From positions 267,300 to 331,299 of the forward strand of contig JAEINT010000003.1 in the NCBI GenBank assembly GCA_016342745.1: a DNA stretch of 64,000 nucleotides, written 5' to 3'. The stretch's first letter is position 1. Each line of letters opens with the position of its first letter. Below the pieces are notes generated by a model, which did not search any database, was not told where the DNA came from, and saw nothing but the letters and a program-made list of their open reading frames with translations. The translations under genes and the position numbers were made by a program. Below are positions 45,867 through 55,500 of the stretch, in pieces. The stretch is from Labilibaculum sp. GTDB lineage: Bacteria > Bacteroidota > Bacteroidia > Bacteroidales > Marinifilaceae.

Positions 45867-46016
45867 GGATAAAATTACAGATTATAAAATAATATGATGA
45901 GAAACTTAAGTCTTATTTATTTGCTGCTTTCAGCATCTATGCTGCAAGGAGAAATGAGCGATCTACTGGAAGATTTGGAGTCTTAATTTCATATTGTTTT
46001 GCAATGATCTTGTTGC

Positions 46017-47519
46017 CTAGGTATTTATTTGTTTGCCATTTTCCAATTGTAAAGTGTGCTGAACGCAATTCGGGATTTCATCGGCATAATGGCTTACGTA
46101 AATAAGACTAACATTACTGTTTTTGCATATTTCTTCGGTAAGGTGTTTAAAATTCTCCTTCTGATGTGCATCCAATCCCTGACAAGGTTCATCGAAAATA
46201 AGCAAAGTCGGATTTTTAACCAAAGCCCTAGCAAGAAGGCAGAGTCGTTGAGTACTTGCAGGAACTTTTTTAAATGCTTTGTCTGCTACATTTTCAATTT
46301 CAAGGAGCTGCATCCATCGTTTTGCGATTTCTACTTTAGCAAGATTTGATTTTCTGTAAAGTCCCAAGGTATCGTAAAATCCCGACTCAATAACCTGTAA
46401 ACAGGAGTTTCCGTTAGGGAAATATTGAAACAGCTCGGGCGAAACAAAGCCAATTTTCTTTTTAATGTCCCAAACACTTTCGCCACTACCTCTTTTTACA
46501 TCAAACAAAACAATGTCGTTAGAATAGGCTTGCGGATTATCTCCATTAATTAAGCTTAGTAAAGTCGATTTTCCGGCACCGTTACTACCCACTAATGCCC
46601 AATGTTCTCCTTGTTTCAGATCCCAGTTGATATGATCTAGAATGGTTTTGTTACCATATTTAATCACAATATCTTTCATCACAACGAGCTTTTCAAAATA
46701 CTCTTGTTCTGTATTCGATAAGAGTTGTTGTAATTCTTTTTTATCAATTTTCTTACTGGCAGTTAAATGAACTTTTTCAGGCTCGAAATCAGCTTTTAAA
46801 ATGCTTTTTACAATTTTACCTTCATCCAAAATGGCAATGTGTGTAATGGCATCAGGAATTTCATAGGGTGATGTTGCCATGATCAGACTAATACCCGAAT
46901 CGGAAATTTCCCTTAATAATGCATTAAAATTTTCTCTGGTATTAACATCCAATCCGCTAAAAGGATTATCAAGTAAGAGTAAGCTTGGGTTTTTTAGGAG
47001 TGCTTCGGCAATTAGCAGTCTTTTGGTTTCGCCATTCGATAGTTTAATTAGGTGTTTGTCTTCGAGCTTTTCGAGTTGCAATCTATCGATTACTTTATCG
47101 TAGGTCCAATACTCCGAAGTAGCGATAGGATCTACTCTGGAAAGGTACTGCCTAAGGCTTAGTGTATCGCCCGAATGAGTGGAGTTGTAACGTTGTTGAT
47201 AGTAAAAGTTATTGGTGTTGGATAGGTTTTTAAATCCATGACGGGGAGAAACCAGACTAATAAATTGATGCCAGTTTACGATTTCTCGTTTTTCTTTGTG
47301 CAGCTCGCAAAGTTCATCCAGTAATGGGTGTGTAAGAGTTCCTTTTGCGATGGCAAATTTGCCTGTTATTGCATTCAATAGGGCCGATTTTCCCGAACCA
47401 CTTGCACCAATAAGCGCCCACTGTTCTCCTTTGTTTATTGTAAGGTTTAAATCTTCTAGAAGTAATTGGTTAAGATATTTTACGCTGGTATTTGTAAAAG
47501 ATATGATTTGATTATTCAT
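46017..47519 (-). CDS. Tandem ABC ATPase, ModF/PhrA-like
   Basis: A 500-residue cytoplasmic protein made of two ABC nucleotide-binding domains in one chain. Domain 1 (about 5-235) has Walker A GASGSGKS (residues 38-45), signature LSNGETKRL and Walker B LLLLDNPFSGLD. Domain 2 (about 265-498) has Walker A GSNGAGKS (311-318), a degenerate signature region (VPASTQRLCLLARAL) and Walker B TLLIFDEPCQGLD, then VSHYADE as H-loop. No membrane segments are present. This is the arrangement of ModF (PhrA), a soluble double ATPase historically linked to molybdate and photorepair, with unknown function. It is a single gene; no molybdate genes are nearby. It is also distinguishable from Uup/ABCF proteins by the missing ABCF linker. 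Confidence 0.87.
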   Translation of the reverse strand: MNNQIISFTNTSVKYLNQLLLEDLNLTINKGEQWALIGASGSGKSALLNAITGKFAIAKGTLTHPLLDELCELHKEKREIVNWHQFISLVSPRHGFKNLSNTNNFYYQQRYNSTHSGDTLSLRQYLSRVDPIATSEYWTYDKVIDRLQLEKLEDKHLIKLSNGETKRLLIAEALLKNPSLLLLDNPFSGLDVNTRENFNALLREISDSGISLIMATSPYEIPDAITHIAILDEGKIVKSILKADFEPEKVHLTASKKIDKKELQQLLSNTEQEYFEKLVVMKDIVIKYGNKTILDHINWDLKQGEHWALVGSNGAGKSTLLSLINGDNPQAYSNDIVLFDVKRGSGESVWDIKKKIGFVSPELFQYFPNGNSCLQVIESGFYDTLGLYRKSNLAKVEIAKRWMQLLEIENVADKAFKKVPASTQRLCLLARALVKNPTLLIFDEPCQGLDAHQKENFKHLTEEICKNSNVSLIYVSHYADEIPNCVQHTLQLENGKQINT

Positions 47520-48008
47520 GATCAGTTATTTTCATTGGGAACAATGAGTTTAAGAGATATACTTTGGTGTGGAATTCGAAAAAAATAGAAGATAAAGATA
47601 TGCTTTTCCAGATAAAAATAGATGTTTGAGATTTAATGTTTTAGTTAAAAGAGTTCGAAGAATCGTTTGTTGGTGCATTTTTATATCCAAATTATTCATG
47701 GCTATTTCATCATTCATTTTTCTTTACTGATTTAATTTTCAGAAGCAAATAATGCCATTTTAGATGATGAAATAGACCTGCCTTATTATTTAGAATAAAT
47801 ATATTCAACATTATGGATTTGGTTTGATTTTAAATGGGTGTAAGACCTTTTTAAAAATGCTCGTTGGGCTGTAATAGGTTGTGGTAAAAGGTTTAAGGGT
47901 GGAATGTGCTGTGTGGTACGATTTTTATAATTACGATTAAAACTGAACAATAATTTGACTTTCAGATCTGTTGCATCCTAATGCAAGATACATTTAAAAG
48001 GTATGTAC
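47520..48008. other. Intergenic region between the ABC ATPase and glp promoter
   Basis: About 490 bp between divergent genes, AT-rich, with no ORF or hairpin that I would call. The promoter of the minus-strand ATPase gene should lie near 47525-47600, but I see no exact TAnnTTTG element there. Confidence 0.5.
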
Positions 48009-48039
48009 TTTGCTATGCTAGGTATAATCTTTATATTTG
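48009..48039 (+). promoter_or_regulatory. Bacteroidota sigma-70 type promoter of the glp operon
   Basis: TTTG at 48009-48012, a 19-nt spacer and TATATTTG at 48032-48039 fit the -33/-7 consensus (TTTG, TAnnTTTG) completely. Transcription should start near 48046, giving a leader of about 230 nt to the glpA ATG at 48277. No other promoter of this quality is seen in the window. Confidence 0.65.
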
Positions 48040-48276
48040 TTGTGTGAAAACATTACTTGATTTAAACCAACTAAAATTGTTGATGAAAGGGTTCTGGGAA
48101 TTAGAGTACCTCAATTAGCAATGGATTAATAGAGAATGAGATTTGCAAATTTCTTGAAATGAACGAATCAACTGAATGTAGTGATACATCAGAAATGAAA
48201 ATATAAAGTACAAGAATTTTTTTGAGTTTTTGTATCAAAAGGAACCCAATAAGATGTCAAAAAAATATTACTTATC

Positions 48277-49902
48277 ATGAACAAGAACAAATCCAAAGAG
48301 TACGATGTAATAATCATTGGAGGTGGAGCTACTGGTGCGGGGACGGCGCGTGATTGTGCAATGCGTGGATTAAGTGTTTTGCTTGTAGAGCGTCACGATT
48401 TTGCTACAGGAGCAACCGGACGAAATCATGGTTTGTTGCATAGTGGTGCGCGATATGCGGTTACTGATCCTGAATCAGCATCAGAATGTATAAAGGAAAA
48501 TATGATTTTGCGCAAGATTGCAAACCATTGCGTTGAAGAAAATAATGGATTGTTTCTTACGCTTCCAGAAGATGAGATTTCTTTTCAGTCTCAATTTGTA
48601 GATGCTTGTAATACTGCTGGTATTAGTGCAGAAGTAATTGATCCAGCTTTAGCTCGACGTTTGGAGCCATCTGCTAATCCAAATATGATTGGTGCAGTTA
48701 AAGTTCCTGATGGATCTGTTGATCCTTTCCGTCTTACCATGTCTAATGCATTGGATGCTAGAATTCATGGTGCGGAGCTTTTGACGCAACACGAAGTTAC
48801 GGGTTTTGTGAGAGAACAAGAGAGACTAACTGGAGTTGAATTGTTCAATCATGAAACAAAAGAAAATATAAGCTATTACGGTAAGGTTATTGTAAATGCA
48901 GGAGGTATTTGGGGACATCATATTGCAAATCTTGCTGGTGTTAATATCAATATGTTTCCAGCAAAAGGTTCTCTATTAATATTTGGTCATCGTGTAAACA
49001 AAATGGTGCTTAACAGATGTAGAAAACCAGCCAATGCTGATATTTTGGTACCTGGTGATACGATCTGTTTAATTGGAACCACATCCGAACGCATACCATA
49101 TGATCAAATTGATAATATGTTTGTTTCTAAGGATGATGTGGATGTTCTAATCCGTGAAGGAGAGAAACTTTCTCCAGCTTTAGCAACAACTCGAATTTTG
49201 CGTGCTTATGCAGGTGTTCGTCCTTTGGTTGCTGCAGATGATGATCCAACAGGTCGTAGCATTAGTCGTGGTATTGTACTTCTAGATCATCAAGAGAGAG
49301 ATGGACTTGCTGGTTTTATTACCATTACTGGTGGTAAGCTAATGACCTATCGTTTAATGGCTGAAGAGGCAACGGATATGATCTGTAAAAAATTGGCTAT
49401 TGATAAGAAATGTGAAACAGCAGATATTCCATTGCCTGGATCGGAAAAAAGTACTGAGACCTTATATAATGATTCTCAAAAAATATATTCAACTTCTAGT
49501 ATTGCACATAAATCAGCAAAAGATCGTCATGGTTCTTTAGCGCATAAAACCTCTAATGGAGGAAGCGATGATGATTCATTGGTTTGTGAGTGTGAAGGAG
49601 TATCGATTGGAGAAGTGAAATATGCTATTAATGAATTGCATGTAAATAATCTTGTTGATTTACGTCGACGTACTCGTGTTGGTATGGGAACTTGTCAAGG
49701 AGAATTATGTGCTTGTAGAGCAGCAGGTTTGCTATGCGAATCTTCGGACAAGCCAGGAAAAGCAAAAGATGATTTGGCAAGCTTTTTACAAGAACGATGG
49801 AAGGGAATGTTGCCAATAACTTATGGAGAGGGAATCAATGAGATTCAGTTTACTTCTTGGATATATGAAGGCATTTACGGATTGAAACCAGATAACAACT
49901 AA
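48277..49902 (+). CDS. glpA: Anaerobic glycerol-3-phosphate dehydrogenase subunit A (FAD enzyme)
   Basis: A 541-residue protein that oxidises sn-glycerol 3-phosphate to dihydroxyacetone phosphate. The N-terminal FAD-binding motif is IIIGGGATGAGTARDCAMRG (about 11-30), and the FAD/substrate region has ATGATGRNHGLLHSGARYAV. The C-terminal BFD-like [2Fe-2S] domain has CECEGVSIGEV (about 430) and GTCQGELCACR (about 472), which tells GlpA from aerobic GlpD. It is the first gene of glpABC; GlpB (12 bp on) and GlpC follow, as in the E. coli anaerobic complex. No glpF or glpK lies in this window, so G3P may come from lipid turnover or from genes elsewhere. The promoter is at 48009-48039 with a long leader. 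Confidence 0.93.
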   Translation: MNKNKSKEYDVIIIGGGATGAGTARDCAMRGLSVLLVERHDFATGATGRNHGLLHSGARYAVTDPESASECIKENMILRKIANHCVEENNGLFLTLPEDEISFQSQFVDACNTAGISAEVIDPALARRLEPSANPNMIGAVKVPDGSVDPFRLTMSNALDARIHGAELLTQHEVTGFVREQERLTGVELFNHETKENISYYGKVIVNAGGIWGHHIANLAGVNINMFPAKGSLLIFGHRVNKMVLNRCRKPANADILVPGDTICLIGTTSERIPYDQIDNMFVSKDDVDVLIREGEKLSPALATTRILRAYAGVRPLVAADDDPTGRSISRGIVLLDHQERDGLAGFITITGGKLMTYRLMAEEATDMICKKLAIDKKCETADIPLPGSEKSTETLYNDSQKIYSTSSIAHKSAKDRHGSLAHKTSNGGSDDDSLVCECEGVSIGEVKYAINELHVNNLVDLRRRTRVGMGTCQGELCACRAAGLLCESSDKPGKAKDDLASFLQERWKGMLPITYGEGINEIQFTSWIYEGIYGLKPDNN

Positions 49903-49914
49903 GCAAGGACTACT

Positions 49915-51159
49915 ATGAAATTCGATAACATTATTATAGGTGGTGGGTTAAGTGGACTCACGTGTGGAATTAAGCTGGCAGAACAAGGACGTAAATGTGC
50001 GATTGTTTCATCAGGACAAAGTGCAATCCATTTCTTTTCTGGATCATTCGATTTGCTAAGTAAAGTGGACGGTAAAGAAGTGAAAAATCCATTAGAAGGG
50101 ATGAAGTCTTTAGCAAGTAATCATCCGTATCAACGTGTTGGTTTAGAGAATATTTCTCGTTTGGTAGAAGAGGCTCCTCAATTGTTGGTTCGTGCAGGTT
50201 TAAATTTTGCAGGTCAGGCAGATCATAACCATTATGCTTTAACGCCAATGGGAGTGATGAAGCCAACATGGTTGACCATCGATGATTTTAGCAGATTCTT
50301 TCATAATGATTCATTTCCTTGGAAAAAAGCTGCAATTCTAAACTTTAGTGGTTTTCTAGATTTTCATACTTTGTTTGTGCAGGATGGACTAAAGAAGTTT
50401 GGCGTTGAAACTCAGGTGAAAAATTTTGCCATGAAGGAATTTGAGGCGATACGTCGCAATCCAAGTGAAATGCGTTCAACAAATATTGCGAAGGTATTCG
50501 ATAGGGGAATTATTATTGATGAATTTGCAGAAAAGGTAAATGAATTAAGTAAAGGTTTTAATGTTGTGATTTTACCTTCTGTATTCGGTTTATTCAATAC
50601 GAATGTAACAGCTGAAATTAGAGCGAAAATAGATAAGCCAGTGGTATTATTACCAGCTATACCTCCATCGGTTCCTGGTATCCGCAGTCAGATTTTACTT
50701 CGTAAACGATTCGAAGAATTGGGCGGAACTTATTTTTTAGGGGACAATGTTGAAGGTGGTACAATTGAGAATAATAAGTTAGTTGCGATACAGACCAACA
50801 ATCACGGAGATATAAAATTAGAAGCTGATCAATTCATTTTAGCTAGTGGAAGCTTTTACAGCAAGGGAATTGTAGCAACTCGTGAAAAGCTTTACGAACC
50901 AATTTTAGGTTTAGATATTGATGGAGAGGTTGAGGATAGCGAAAAATGGTTAGATGAGAAATTTTTCAATGATCAGCCATATATGCATTACGGGGTTAAA
51001 ACCGATAAGCAATTCCGTGCAATGATGAACGGTAAACCAATAGAGAATTTATATGTAGCAGGTTCTGTACTTGGAGGGGCAAATGCCCTTAAGGAAGGAA
51101 GTGGAGCGGGAATCAGTTTATTGACTTCGCTGCATGTAGCTGAGCAACTTTTAAAATAA
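49915..51159 (+). CDS. glpB: Anaerobic glycerol-3-phosphate dehydrogenase subunit B
   Basis: A 414-residue flavoprotein of the GlpB family. The N-terminal dinucleotide-binding motif is IIIGGGLSGLTCGIKLAEQG (residues 5-24), with QSAIHFFSGSFDLL behind it, and the C-terminal NLYVAGSVLGGANALKEGSGAGIS is the FAD-closing segment. GlpB links GlpA to the membrane-associated GlpC and on to quinone. It begins 12 bp after glpA and ends 7 bp before glpC, so translation is likely coupled. No unusual residues are seen. Similar sequences also occur as single fumarate-reductase-like flavoproteins, but the context makes GlpB firm. Confidence 0.92.
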   Translation: MKFDNIIIGGGLSGLTCGIKLAEQGRKCAIVSSGQSAIHFFSGSFDLLSKVDGKEVKNPLEGMKSLASNHPYQRVGLENISRLVEEAPQLLVRAGLNFAGQADHNHYALTPMGVMKPTWLTIDDFSRFFHNDSFPWKKAAILNFSGFLDFHTLFVQDGLKKFGVETQVKNFAMKEFEAIRRNPSEMRSTNIAKVFDRGIIIDEFAEKVNELSKGFNVVILPSVFGLFNTNVTAEIRAKIDKPVVLLPAIPPSVPGIRSQILLRKRFEELGGTYFLGDNVEGGTIENNKLVAIQTNNHGDIKLEADQFILASGSFYSKGIVATREKLYEPILGLDIDGEVEDSEKWLDEKFFNDQPYMHYGVKTDKQFRAMMNGKPIENLYVAGSVLGGANALKEGSGAGISLLTSLHVAEQLLK

Positions 51160-51166
51160 GAGGACG

Positions 51167-52426
51167 ATGAAAAAGGAGATATTTGAACCATTCAATATAA
51201 GCGATAATAATTTTGAACAGTGTGTGAAGTGTACAATTTGTACTGTTTATTGTCCTGTTCTAGAGGTTAATCCAGACTATCCAGGACCGAAACAGTCGGG
51301 GCCAGATGGGGAACGATTACGCTTAAAGGATCCAAACTTTTTCGATGAGTCATTGAAATTGTGTCTCAATTGTAAACGTTGCGAGGTAGCTTGTCCGCAT
51401 GGAGTGAAAATTGGAGATATCATTCAAATGGCACGTATCAAGCATAGCAAGAAAAAGCCAAAGGTAAGAGATATGATTCTTGCCAATACAGATATAGTTG
51501 GTACTATGGCGAGTACGTTTGCTCCAATTGTCAATCCAATAGTTGCATTGAAGCCGGTTCGTCGTATTATGGATGGTGTTCTAAAAATAGATCACAACCG
51601 TATTTTTCCTAAGTATACCGGGGAAAGATTTGAAACTTGGTACAGAAAAAAGGCTGAAAAAAAACAAAATGATTTCAAGAAGCACGTTAGCTATTTTCAT
51701 GGTTGTTACGTAAATTATAATTTTCCTCAATTGGGAAAAGACTTGATCAAAATTATGAATGCTGCCGGTTATGGCGTTCATCTTCTTGAAAAGGAAAAAT
51801 GTTGCGGTGTTGCTTTAATTTCAAATGGTCTAATAAAGCAGGCTACGAAACAGGCAAAACACAATGTGGAGGCATTTAAGAAATCGATCGTAGAAAAGAA
51901 AATGCCGGTTATTTCGACTTCTTCTACGTGTATATTCACCATCCGCGATGAGTATCCGCATTTATTGGGAGTGAAGAATGAAGAAATTCGTGATGAAAGT
52001 GAATTGGCAACTCGTTTCCTATTTCGCCTGATTGATTCTGGAGAATTGAAACTTGTATTTAAAGACAGTTACAAGAAACGTATTGCCTACCATACGCCAT
52101 GTCATATGGAAAAGCTTGGTTGGTCTATTTATTCAACTACACTTTTACGAATGATTCCAGGTGTTGATTTTATGTCATTAGAATCGAGATGTTGTGGTAT
52201 TGCAGGAACTTACGGATTTAAGAAAGAAAATTACGAAACTTCGCAGGGAGTAGGGCAACCATTATTCGACCAAATAGATAATTCAGGTGCTGATTTTGTA
52301 TCTACTGATTGCGAAACCTGTAAATGGCAAGTTGAGATGTCTACCACAAAAAAAGTAGAGCATCCAATTTCGATACTTGCAGAAGCATTAGATGTAGAAG
52401 CAACCATGAAGCTATGGCAAGAATAA
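51167..52426 (+). CDS. glpC: Anaerobic glycerol-3-phosphate dehydrogenase subunit C (Fe-S protein)
   Basis: A 419-residue protein. Two [4Fe-4S] motifs lie at the N-terminus: CVKCTICTVYCP (about 17-28) and CLNCKRCEVACP (about 66-77). Two CCG domains follow: SYFHGCYVNYNFPQ with EKCCGVALIS, and AYHTPCHMEKLG with ESRCCGIAGTYG, then TDCETCKWQ. CCG domains hold the cluster that passes electrons to quinone. It is the third gene of glpABC, 7 bp after glpB, and the operon ends at the hairpin at 52501. The gene is complete, and no membrane helix is visible, as in other GlpC proteins. Confidence 0.92.
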   Translation: MKKEIFEPFNISDNNFEQCVKCTICTVYCPVLEVNPDYPGPKQSGPDGERLRLKDPNFFDESLKLCLNCKRCEVACPHGVKIGDIIQMARIKHSKKKPKVRDMILANTDIVGTMASTFAPIVNPIVALKPVRRIMDGVLKIDHNRIFPKYTGERFETWYRKKAEKKQNDFKKHVSYFHGCYVNYNFPQLGKDLIKIMNAAGYGVHLLEKEKCCGVALISNGLIKQATKQAKHNVEAFKKSIVEKKMPVISTSSTCIFTIRDEYPHLLGVKNEEIRDESELATRFLFRLIDSGELKLVFKDSYKKRIAYHTPCHMEKLGWSIYSTTLLRMIPGVDFMSLESRCCGIAGTYGFKKENYETSQGVGQPLFDQIDNSGADFVSTDCETCKWQVEMSTTKKVEHPISILAEALDVEATMKLWQE

Positions 52427-52465
52427 ACAGTTTTGATTGATTAAAACATTATTGCAGAATAGCAG

Positions 52466-52520
52466 TAAGATTAATTATAGTCAAGTTCATAAATTAGGGT
52501 AAAATGCCACGATGAAAGGA
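52466..52520. repeat. Left copy of an imperfect ~55-bp direct repeat flanking the two kinase genes
   Basis: It contains TTAATTATAGTCAAGTTCAT and then AATGCCACGATGAAAGGA. The right copy at 60175-60231 has TTAATTATAGTCATGTTCAT and AATGCCACGATAAAAGGA in the same order and orientation, with a few changes and a slightly different spacer. The left copy contributes the left arm of the glpC terminator. Confidence 0.7.
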
Positions 52521-52548
52521 ATAAACATCCTTTTATTGCGGCATTTTT
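52501..52548. terminator. Long hairpin terminator between glpC and the convergent kinase gene
   Basis: The arms AAAATGCC...GAAAGGA and TCCTTTTATTGCGGCATTTT pair over about 20 bp with one mismatch and G-T pairs, followed by T's. The A's on the other side make it usable by the minus-strand kinase gene too. Confidence 0.85.
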
Positions 52549-52582
52549 GTTTCTTGTCATTTAAAAGGTTAAATGATTTTGT

Positions 52583-55500
52583 TTAGCCAATAAGCTTATT
52601 AATAAGATCTAAAAGCAATACTTTATTAATTGGTTTTGTGATATAATCGTCGCATCCCACTTCAATTGCTTTTTCTCTATCGCCACGTAATGCATAAGCA
52701 GTTTGTGCTATAATAATCAAATCTTTGTTAAACTTTCTTATTTCTGTAGTTGCATCATAACCATTCATTTTCGGCATCTTAATATCCATCAAAACCAAAT
52801 CAATTTCTGGATTAATTCTGCACGTTTCGATTGCGTCTTTTCCATTGTCAACAAAAATAATTTCTTTAAATAGCCCTAGCAGGGTATATTTTAAAAGTTC
52901 GGAGCTAGTTTCATCATCTTCCACAACAAGTAAATTCAAATCTTCTATTCTTGCAGCAATATTCTTGAAATTTCCAGGGTATTGTTCAGTTTTCTTCTTT
53001 ATTGCGTTGACATAAGGAATTGTAAATTCAAATTTTGATCCTTTTCCTACCGTAGATTCTGCAAAAATATCACCTCCCAGCATTTCAGCATAAGCCTTTG
53101 ATATGGCGAGCCCTAATCCAGAACCTTCAAACACCTTTGAGTCCTCAATATCTGCCTGTTCAAAACGATTGAATATTGCTTGTAAACGGTCCTTAGGGAT
53201 CCCAACTCCAGTGTCTTTCACAGAAAATTCAATAACCCCTTCTTTTACCAAATAGCCGAATGTAATATGTCCCTTTTCTGTGTATTTAATTGCATTTTTA
53301 ATAAGGTTTGACAATATCCCATGGAGTTTATTGCTGTCTGTAATTACCGTTGGTTGCTCAGCAGAGAGGGAAGGTTCTATAGCTAAGGACAATCCTTTCA
53401 TGCTTGCTTCTGGAGTAAAGAAGGAAAGGAGTTCCTCCATTATATTATTTATTGAAGTTTCAGTATTGGCTATAAGCATTTCTCCAGCCTCAATTTTTGA
53501 AATATCAATTATATCGTTGATGGTATTTAATAGTCTTTCACCACTTTTGTTAATAATAGCCGAGTATTCATCAACTTTAGACTTTCTTAAATTGGGTTCA
53601 TTAAGTAGGTTGACAAATCCAAGGATGCCATTCATTGGAGTACGTATTTCATGACTCATATTCGCGAGAAAAGCACTCTTTAGTCGATCGCTTTCCAATG
53701 CTTTTTCAAGCGCAATTTTGAGCTCTGCTTCTGTGTTTTTTTGTTGGGTAATATCTTCCCCAATTTTGATGTAATTAATGATCTCACCCGATTCATTTAA
53801 AATCGCTGAGATGGAAGCTGCTTCCCAAAACAATTCTCCATTTTTCTTTTTATTATGAAATTGTCCTCTCCATACTTTACCTGAATCTACTGTTTTCCAG
53901 ATTTCGTTAAAAAATAAATCATCTTGTTCATCCGATTTAAAAATATTTGATTGCCGTCCAATTGATTCAGCACTACTATAACCGGTTAATTCAGTATACT
54001 TCGGATTAACATATTCCAGTTTTCCATTCGTATCGGAAATAGCTATACTAGATGGACTTTGTTGCACTGCTGTTGAAAGCTTCCTCACAGAACCTTCTGC
54101 TTTCTTTCGTTCAGAAATATCACGTACGGTACAAATAATCCCGCTAAAAACGTTATTCTGATATTGTGGAATAAGCCAACCGTTCTGACAAACATCTTTT
54201 TTTGTTGGCGTTTTAAGCTCGACCTCATACCACACTGGCTTCTTTTCCTTTTTTGCTTGCTTGTAAAAATTACTAAATTCGACAATGGTCTCTTCTGGGA
54301 AACCTTTTAATACATTATTTCCTTGAATTTGATCACGAGGCATCCCGGCAATCTTCTCCATGGCTGAATTGGCATAGAAAATGACATCATTTTTATCTGT
54401 TACCCAAATACCATCCTGAACGCCTTCAATTATATTTTCATAAAATTGTTTTGTTTCAACAATTTCCTGCTCTATAATTTTACGTTCACTTATATCAGAA
54501 GCAATAGCCGTTACGATTCCATTTTCATCAGCTTTTGTACTGTGCCAAGCCATCCATTTATACGAACCATCTTTACACAAATATCGATTTTCAAAGAAAG
54601 TTGTGTCCCTACCATCTTTCTGCTCAACGATCTCATCGACTGTTCTTTGTTTATCATCCGGATGAATAAATTCCATTAGGGGTTTTGATGTAAATTCTTC
54701 AGTCGTGTAGCCCAATAGTCTTGTTACTGCTTGATTTGCTTCAATAAAATATCCTGTGTCTACATTTGCTTTACTAATAATACTTGGTGAAATGTCAAAA
54801 GTGTTTTTTAGGTTTTCTTCAGCTTGTTTCCTAATTGCAGTTTCCCAGGTAATATCCGCTAAACGTTGAACGGTTTTAACATCGGCTTCGTTGTAATCTG
54901 ATTTTTTATTTCCAACTCCAAGAACTGCCATTATTTGGTTTCCTCGAATTACAGGAACTACTAACTCACGTATCATTGGAGCGTGTCCTTCTGGCAAGCC
55001 TTTTTTATGTGTTAAACTTGAATAGTCATTATGAATTACAGGTTTACGTTCTTTTACACAATCCATCCAAACACCAGCTTCAGAAATGGGATAATGTCTG
55101 CTAGATTCACCTAATCCTTTGCACATTTTATTTAATGTATTGGAAGACCATGCTTGGAGTGAAATGGATTCTTGATCATCTTCTATATAATGATAAAAAC
55201 CAATTTCACTTCCCGTAAGTTCTTCGGCTTCATCCAAAAATTTCTGAAGTAATTCTTCTTCCGAATGATTAATGGAATATTCAAACATTTTTAATTCTAC
55301 ATCCAGAATTTTTTCTTCGTGCTTTCGTTCTGAGATATCTACATGGGTACCTACCATTCTGATTGCTTTACCCTTGTCATTATAAAATATTTCAGCACGA
55401 GAAAGAATATCGACCCAATGCCCCTTTTTATGCTTCATTTTAAATTCTAGCTCAAAATGGTTGCGTTGTTTGTTTATTAATTCTTGTTGCATCTTCCAAG

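Noticed and set aside
45894..45986. A 30-codon ORF (MMRNLSLIYLLLSASM start) between tRNA-Ser and the ABC ATPase
   Set aside because: It is too short, with no ribosome-binding site, no terminator and no recognised family; I cannot separate it from chance.
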